NCBI GenBank assembly: GCA_019426215.1
Contig: CM033402.1
Coordinates: forward strand, 21,710,104 to 21,774,103
Source of the DNA: Buddleja alternifolia
Lineage: Eukaryota; Streptophyta; Magnoliopsida; Lamiales; Scrophulariaceae
DNA: 64,000 nt
Direction: 5' to 3'
Below the pieces are notes generated by a model. That model saw only the letters and a list, made by a program, of their open reading frames with translations. It ran no database searches and was not told where the DNA came from. Made by a program: the position numbers and the translations under genes. Positions 58,476 through 64,000 of the stretch are shown in pieces (within the stretch, counting starts at the first letter, position 1; every line of letters begins with the position of its first letter).

Positions 58476-58814
58476 ATGAACGCTGCTAGAGCATTGCTTA
58501 TTTCTTTCTGCTCTGCTCCTAAAGATTCGCCACCCAGAACTACTACTACTAATCTTAGCTCTAAATCTCACCTCCAGTTCCACTCATCACGTCCTTGTGC
58601 CAATTTCAATGCGAGTTGGCGGAGGAGGGGGAGGAATAGTTTGATGATTAGAAGAATCAGAGATGTTAAGTCGGAATCGCCGCCGGCATCTGTGAAGGTT
58701 TTGTTGGCGACCACCGATGACGACGCCATGGTGCCATGGTGGGAGCAGTTCCCCAAACGTTGGGTGATTGTGGTTCTCTGCTTCTCTGCTTTCCTACTTT
58801 GCAATATGGATAGG
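58476..58814 (+). CDS. PHT4;4: Exon 1 of a chloroplast PHT4-family anion transporter (ANTR2-like)
   Basis: ATG 58476 (MNAARALLISFCSAPKDS) opens a Ser/Arg/Thr-rich, acid-poor N-terminus of about 85 residues with the look of a chloroplast transit peptide. The mature start follows: VPWWEQFPKRWVIVVLCFSA, then FLLCNMDR, the first membrane helix and signature of the PHT4/ANTR group of the SLC17 (major facilitator) family. Arabidopsis PHT4;4 is a chloroplast-envelope transporter reported to carry ascorbate; other PHT4 members carry phosphate. The exon ends AGG|GTAACT at 58814/58815, phase 0. The remaining exons lie beyond the window. Assignment to the family is strong, to PHT4;4 moderate. An upstream GTG codon in frame (58449) is not a credible start. 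Confidence 0.75.
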
Positions 58815-59470
58815 GTAACTATCACATCACATCTACTCCTCTCCTTCTATATCAAACTTGCATTCTAGTACTTGCTTCTTCATCCATCCAGTTTTCCCTT
58901 TAATTACCATTCCCCACCACCAAAGTTGAATTACATATTTTTGGGTGTCTACTACTGTCTCTAATGTTTGCTTGGTAGAGAAAGTTGCAATGGAGCGCTT
59001 ATTGATATTTTCTTCAGTTGGTTTTACTCTCTGTATGGTTTGAGGTGGTCTGTTATTATCATCTTTCAAGAGAAATAAATAAATGATGAATCTGAGAAAC
59101 AATCTGAAAAGGACAAAATGATGTCGAGCACGCCTCAAATGAAGTGGTTGGCCTCAAACAGCCTTTATTTGTTGTAGAAAATTGTCTGACTTGTTTCCTT
59201 AATGATTAACTCCATAAATATTTGTGAAATTTGTTTGAATTTTTGTCCAAATGGGAAAAGGAAAATAGTTGACATTGGGTGTGAAACATAAAAATGGGTT
59301 AGTATGGGATTCAGTTTGCATAATGAAATATGAAGCTTGTTTAGAAAATATTTATTTTTCTTCTCCAGCAATTATCAATCTTTATGAGGTCTTGCAAACT
59401 GCAAAGACGGAAAAATACTCCCCTTTTGTCGTACCACACCTTCAAGCTTACACAATTATTGATTTGTTTC
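58815..59470 (+). other. PHT4-type gene, intron 1 (left part)
   Basis: Starts GTAACTATCACATC. AT-rich, no gene. Continues into element R1, which interrupts the intron. Confidence 0.7.
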
Positions 59471-59722
59471 TGTAGAAATTAAAGAGAAGACATAAAAACA
59501 CCAAAGTTTTTACACGGTTCAGTCAAAGACCTACGTCCACGGAATTATTTTTCTGTCTTTTTTCTATATTTTTTCTGTACAGCAGAGTCACAAATAAATA
59601 GATACAACTGGGTAACTAAATAAGAAAGGGAAATCACCATCACAGATTTTAGGGGATTTGCTATGAATAAAAGGAAATAAATCAGGGAGAATATTTCTCC
59701 CTTAATCCACGAGATTTCAACA
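59471..59722 (-). repeat. R1 3' LTR
   Basis: 252 bp, TGTAGAAATT...GAGATTTCAACA (plus strand). Flanked on the left by GTTTC, the likely target duplication; its partner is outside the window. Confidence 0.85.
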
Positions 59723-59738
59723 CTCCCCCTCAAGTTGG
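59723..59738 (-). other. R1 polypurine tract
   Basis: Minus strand AACTTGAGGGGGAG directly before the LTR. Confidence 0.85.
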
Positions 59739-61143
59739 ATCGTAGATGTCAATTATGTCCAACTTGCAAAGGAAATCATCGAAACTTTGCCTTGGTAGCC
59801 CTTTGGTAAAAATATCAGGAACTTGCTCTTTTGTGGGAACATATGTCATGCACATTATTCCTTTCTCGAACTTTTCCTTGATGAAGTGTCTATCCACTTC
59901 TACGTGTTTGGTCCTATCATGCTGGATTGGATTGAGAGAGATGCTAATAGCTGCTTTATTATCACAGTAAAGTTTGATGGGTAATTTAATTGTGATGTCA
60001 AGTTCTTCAACAAGCTTCTTTAGCCATAATCCTTCACACATTCCTTGTGCAATAGCCCTGAACTCAGCTTCCGCACTACTTCTTGCCACCACATTTTGTT
60101 TCTTGCTCCTCCAAGTAACAAGATTGCCCCATATGAATGTACAATATCCAGTGGTAGATTTTCTATCATTGACTGATCCTGCCCAGTCAGCGTCTGTAAA
60201 GATCTCTACTTCCCGTCTTTCGCATTTCTTAATAAATAGCCCTTTTCCTGGAGAGCCCTTGAGATATCTGAGGATTTTGTACACGGCTTCTAAGTGGACT
60301 TCCTTTGGTGACTGCATATGCTGGCTAGCAATACTCAAGGCAAAAGCAATGTCCGGTCTGGTGTGAGACAGATAGATCAGTTTTCCAACTAATCTCTGAT
60401 ACCTCTCCTTATCAACATCTTCTCCATCATTAGTTACACTTTTGCCCACTTCAATGGGAGTGTCACTTGGCTTGCATCCCAACATTCGAGTTTCAGTTAA
60501 GAGATCAAGAACATACTTCCGTTGAGAAACACTAATACCTCTGCTTGATCTAGCAACTTCCATGCCCAAGAAATATTTCGTTTGTCCTAGGTCTTTTACC
60601 TCAAATTCAGCAGGACCTTTTTTAGCCTTTCCATTTCAGGTGTGTCATCTCCAGTTAGGACAATGTTATCGACATACACAATCAGGATTGCCTAAAGAAC
60701 ATAGTATGATCTGATTGTCCTTGTTGATATCCTTGGCCTTTTATAACCTTCGTAAATCTATCAAACCACGCTCTTGGAGACTGTTTTAGACCGTATAATG
60801 ACTTTCTGAGTTTGCACACTTTACTTTGTTCACCTTCTTCACCGAACCCTGGAGGGAGGGTCATGTATACTTCTTCCTCAAGCTCGCCATTAAGGAAGGC
60901 GTTCTTGATATCGAACTGCTGAAGAGGCCAATCCAAATTGACTGCTAATGATAGAAGTACTCGAATGGTGTTAAGTTTTGCCATTGGTGCAAATGTCTCT
61001 GTATAGTCAATGCCGTATGTCTGAGTAAACCCCTTAGCCACAAGGCCAGCCTTATATCGTTCCAATGTACCATCAGCTTTATATTTCGCTGTGAATACCC
61101 ATTTGCATCCGACAGTTCTTTTTCCTCTAGGTAATTCGGTTAT
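59739..61143 (-). pseudogene. R1 reverse transcriptase and RNase H
   Basis: Reverse transcriptase: LVAKGFTQTYGIDYTETFAP (about 60990-61055), LQQFDIKNAFLNGELEEEVYM (about 60870-60930), then a stop at 60682-60684 and, in another frame, YVDNIVL at 60656-60676, where family members have YVDD. RNase H is open (59730-60569), with FTDADWAGS, SSAEAEFRAI, YCDNKAAI and the C-terminal DIFTKGL. So the polymerase lacks one catalytic Asp, while RNase H looks intact. Confidence 0.88.
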
Positions 61144-62440
61144 CTACCAAGTCCCATTCTTCTCTAGTGCCCTTATATCCTCCATAACGGCTTTTTTCCA
61201 TGCTGGATTCTGAAATGCCTCTTGGATATTTCTCGGGATACTGATCCTGTCTAGATTAGTGGTAAAAGCACGATAACTAGTAGACAAGTTATTATAAGAG
61301 ATGAATTTTGAGATGGGATGAAGAGTGCAAGAACGTTGCTTACGAAGAGCAATAGGTAAGTTGATCTCATGGGAATCTGTTACCTGAGTGGAGGTAGACT
61401 CATGATGGTCTATCACCGGTTCAGACTTCTTGGGTGCTTCGAATGTGAGGTTCTTGGGATTCTTTGGCCTTCTTGAGTAAACCAATAGCTCCTTACCCTT
61501 CGAATTTGAATTTGAATTTTCCATATTTTCCCCGAAGTTTCTGTTTTGGTGAAGGCCTCGAAGGTTCAGTGTTTTCAATCTGTGGAGAGGAACCTGGAAG
61601 GAGAAATTCAAAATCCAAAACACGAGCCTCACTCGGACTCTCCCCCTGAGGCGAGGAATTTTTAAAATAGGATGTAGTTTCAAAGAAGGTAACATCCAAG
61701 CTAACAAATATTTTTCGAGTGATAGGATCATAACATTTGTACCCTTTTTGATTAGGTGAATAGCCCAAAAACACACACTTAATGGCCCGAGGATCCAATT
61801 TAGTACGATGTTGAATATGGGCATGGACAAAGACAGTGCAACCAAAGACTCTGAGAGGAATAGTGGAGAGTATAGGTGAGAGTTTGGAAAAAATTCCTGG
61901 AATTTTTGTAGTGGGGTAGCAAAAGATAAGACCTGGCTAGTCATTCGATTAATGAGATATGTAGCAGTTAAAATGACATCTCCCCAAAAAGATTTTGGCA
62001 TGTGAGTAGTAAAGAGTAAAGCACGAGTAACTTCAAGTATGTGTCTGTTTTTTAGTTCGGTAACCCCATTCTGTTGGGGAGTGTCAACACATGAACTTTG
62101 ATGAATAATACCATGCTCGTGAAGATAAGTACACAACACTTGATTGAAATATTTAGCGCCATTATCTGTACGAAGGATTTTGATTTTAGTGTTGAATTGA
62201 GTTTGGACCATGTGATAGAATTCAATGAACACAAACAGGATTTCGGTTTTATCACGTAACAAATAAACCCAACAAATACGCGTATGATCATCGATAAAAG
62301 TAACAAACCATTTTGTGTGAGTCCTATTCGGAATTCGGGATGGACCCCATACATCACTGTGAATTATGGTAAAAGGTATGGATGGTTTATACGTAGAGTT
62401 GGGAAAAGAAGTACGATGGTGTTTAGCAAACTCACAAACT
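61144..62440 (-). pseudogene. R1 integrase
   Basis: The core has RTDNGAKYFN (second Asp; about 62150-62180) and PQQNGVTELKNR (Glu block; about 62040-62075). These are followed by PKSFWGDVILTATYLINR. The C-terminal LDPRAIKCVFLGYS (about 61760-61800) is in another frame. The linker toward reverse transcriptase ends NIQEAFQNPAWKKAVMEDI (about 61170-61235). Stop codons and at least two frame changes. Confidence 0.85.
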
Positions 62441-62445
62441 TCACA

Positions 62446-62950
62446 CTAAAATTCAAAGCAATCTTTATTTGAACAAATAGAAGGAAATAAACGTTTTAAA
62501 TACTTAACATTGGGATGACCCATTCTAGAATGCCATAACATAAGCTCATTATTCTTAGGAACAGAACCATAAATAGCAGTGTGACATTGGTCACTTACAC
62601 TCGCCCCCTCAAAGTAGTAGAGTCCCTCACATTCTTTAGCACTGCCAATCATCTTTCCCGATGAAAGATCCTGAAAGACACAATACGAGGGAAAGAATTT
62701 AGCCGAACAATTCGAGTTTTTTGTCAATTGGCTAATGGATAACAAATTACAAGATAATTTCGGGACATGTAGGGCGTGATCAAGAATTATGGAATTAGAG
62801 ATACGAATACTCCCTTTCCCGGCTATCGATGAGAGCGATCCATCTGCAATTTTTACTTTCAAATTACCCGCATAAGGTGAGTATGTAGAAAAAACAAATG
62901 ATAATCATCAGTCATGTGATCTGACACGCCTGAGTCAATAATCCATGGAA
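62446..62950 (-). pseudogene. R1 protease and GAG-pre-integrase segment
   Basis: The active site WIIDSGVSDHMT is at about 62908-62943, upstream of the open piece 62446-62862, which continues with VPKLSCNLLSISQLT. The pre-integrase zinc segment WHSRMGHPNVKYLKRL follows. A frame change lies between them (about 62865). Confidence 0.85.
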
Positions 62951-63948
62951 AATTAACACGAGATGTGTGGCCTGTTTTTCAATATTCACACCGAGGTTTT
63001 TCTTTATGATTTTTATGGCCCGACCCATTTTGAGAACTTCGTCTATTGTAATTCTGGGCAGACCCATTCTGAAAGTTAGGCCCATTCTGAAAATTTGGGC
63101 CCATTTCGAAAATTAGACCCATGCTGAAAATTAAACCCATTCTTTGAATTAGGCCCATGCTGGAAACTAAGCCCACGACTTGTTGGAGGCCCGTGACTTA
63201 CAAATCCGGATGAATTAGGCGCAGCAGCAGATTGCATCTCCATCATCACCTTGCGTCTTCCTTCTTCACGCCTTATTTCTGCAAAAACTTCTCTGATACA
63301 TGGTAGAGGTTGGCGACCGAGGACCCTGCTTCTCACATCATCAAGTTCTCGATTGAGGCCAACTAAGAATTCGAACACCCGCTCGCTGTCAACCCTCTTT
63401 CTGTAGCGGACGCTAACTGCAGTGCACTCCCAATTCTCTTCCAGGCTTGAGTCGAGTTCTTGCCACAGATTCATCATCTCCATGTAGTAGTCAGTGACTT
63501 CTCTTTCGCCTTGCTTTGTTTGCCACAATCGGGTTTTAATTTCATAGATTTGAGCAGCGTTTTCGGCGTCGGAGTATGTTTCTCGAACTGCCTCCCATAT
63601 GTCTTTCGCCATTGGAAGGAATAGGTAGGTCTTTCCGATTGTGGGCTTCATTGAATTAACGAGCCAAGCCATGACCATAGAATTCTCGGATTTCCATTTT
63701 TGCAGAGAAACGACATCAGTTGTGGAGGGTTTTTTCAATTCTCCAGTGAGGTACCCTAATTTACCTTTCCCATCAATAACAAGTTTAATTGATTGAGCCC
63801 ACTCTCTGTAGTTTTTTCCGTCGAGTTTTTCCACGGTTATTTGGAAAGATGAGTCCTCGAACCCGGTTGAGCTAGAATTAGGAATGGTTTACCTCTCATT
63901 CTCGAGACTTTCCGAGGCAGCAGACTCGTTGGTGGTGATGTCTGCCAT
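62951..63948 (-). pseudogene. R1 gag with a 21-bp repeat tract
   Basis: ATG 63948 (MADITTNESAASE) has a premature TAA at 63891-63889. The frame then stays open to 63076 with the UBN2 core (NYREWAQSIKLVI, WAL/WLVNSM, IYEIKTRLWQTKQGEREVTDYY). The C-terminal part (63060-63190) is a tandem repeat of about 21 bp. The zinc knuckle after it is broken by a TGA replacing a Cys codon (context RCEY-stop-KTGH, about 62982-62996). Confidence 0.85.
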
Positions 63949-63968
63949 TAATTTGATAACCTAAGCCT

Positions 63969-63980
63969 GCTCTGGTACCA
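63969..63980 (-). other. R1 primer-binding site
   Basis: TGGTACCAGAGC on the minus strand next to the 5' LTR; a one-base variant of the initiator tRNA-Met site. Confidence 0.88.
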
Positions 63981-64000
63981 TGTAGAAATTAAAGAGAAGA
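63981..64000 (-). repeat. R1 5' LTR, first 20 bp
   Basis: Identical to 59471-59490; the rest is beyond the window. Confidence 0.85.

Larger units (their letters stand above)
59471..64000 (-). mobile_element. R1: Copia element in intron 1 of the PHT4-type gene, antisense to it
   Basis: Short LTRs share the start TGTAGAAATTAAAGAGAAGA (59471 and 63981); the right one runs off the window. Minus-strand order: 5' LTR, primer-binding site, gag, protease, integrase, reverse transcriptase, RNase H, polypurine tract, 3' LTR, the Copia order. All frames except RNase H carry stops or frame changes. It lengthens the host intron by at least 4.5 kb. Confidence 0.88.

Overview
This window is plant nuclear DNA. 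It is almost entirely LTR retrotransposons, with one host gene beginning near the right end. The plant is probably a eudicot; I cannot name the species. Evidence for a plant: plant-type Copia and Gypsy polyproteins, plant primer-binding sites (TGGTATCAGAGC, TGGCGCCGTTGCCGGGG, TTGGCGCCGTCTGTG), and a first exon matching a chloroplast PHT4-family transporter.

Positions 1-51022 form one nested stack that can be unpicked by target-site duplications (TSDs). The outermost element is A2, an Athila-like Gypsy element on the + strand (40863-51022, with its left end outside the window). A1 is a related minus-strand element inserted in A2's 5' LTR (1-3704 plus 38475-40862). A1's gag is split by C1, a + strand Copia element (TSD GGATT at 3700-3704 and 38475-38479). 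C1's long 3' LTR is itself split three times. First, by N1, a minus-strand non-autonomous Gypsy-like element (8849-28144, TSD AACAA). Second, by a + strand solo LTR (28911-30586, TSD AAAGT). Third, by T1, a + strand Tat-type Gypsy element (about 31133-38284). N1 in turn carries S1, a 14-kb minus-strand Sirevirus-like Copia element (11099-25125, TSD GATGA). The deepest path is five levels: A2 > A1 > C1 > N1 > S1. A further solo LTR (45060-46580, TSD ATACT) sits inside A2.

The most interesting object is S1. Downstream of an intact 1023-codon pol frame it carries a large third gene (17206-12852, minus). This gene has a TATA-like box and CT-rich leader of its own and two short phase-1 GT-AG introns. 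A single TAG interrupts it where a diverged paralogue at 1-2232 has TGG. The paralogue keeps the first splice donor, so the spliced structure predates the split of the two lineages.

From 51028 to about 58070 there is AT-rich repeat DNA. It includes a 3-kb array of TACGTCA motifs about 22 bp apart arranged as a large inverted repeat, a telomere-like tract near its centre, and a direct duplication of about 2 kb. One copy of the duplication holds a tRNA-derived SINE and TAG microsatellites. At 58476-58814 lies exon 1 of a PHT4-type plastid transporter (+ strand). Its first intron holds R1, a minus-strand Copia element (59471 to beyond 64000) with multiple disabling mutations, including YVDD changed to YVDN in reverse transcriptase.
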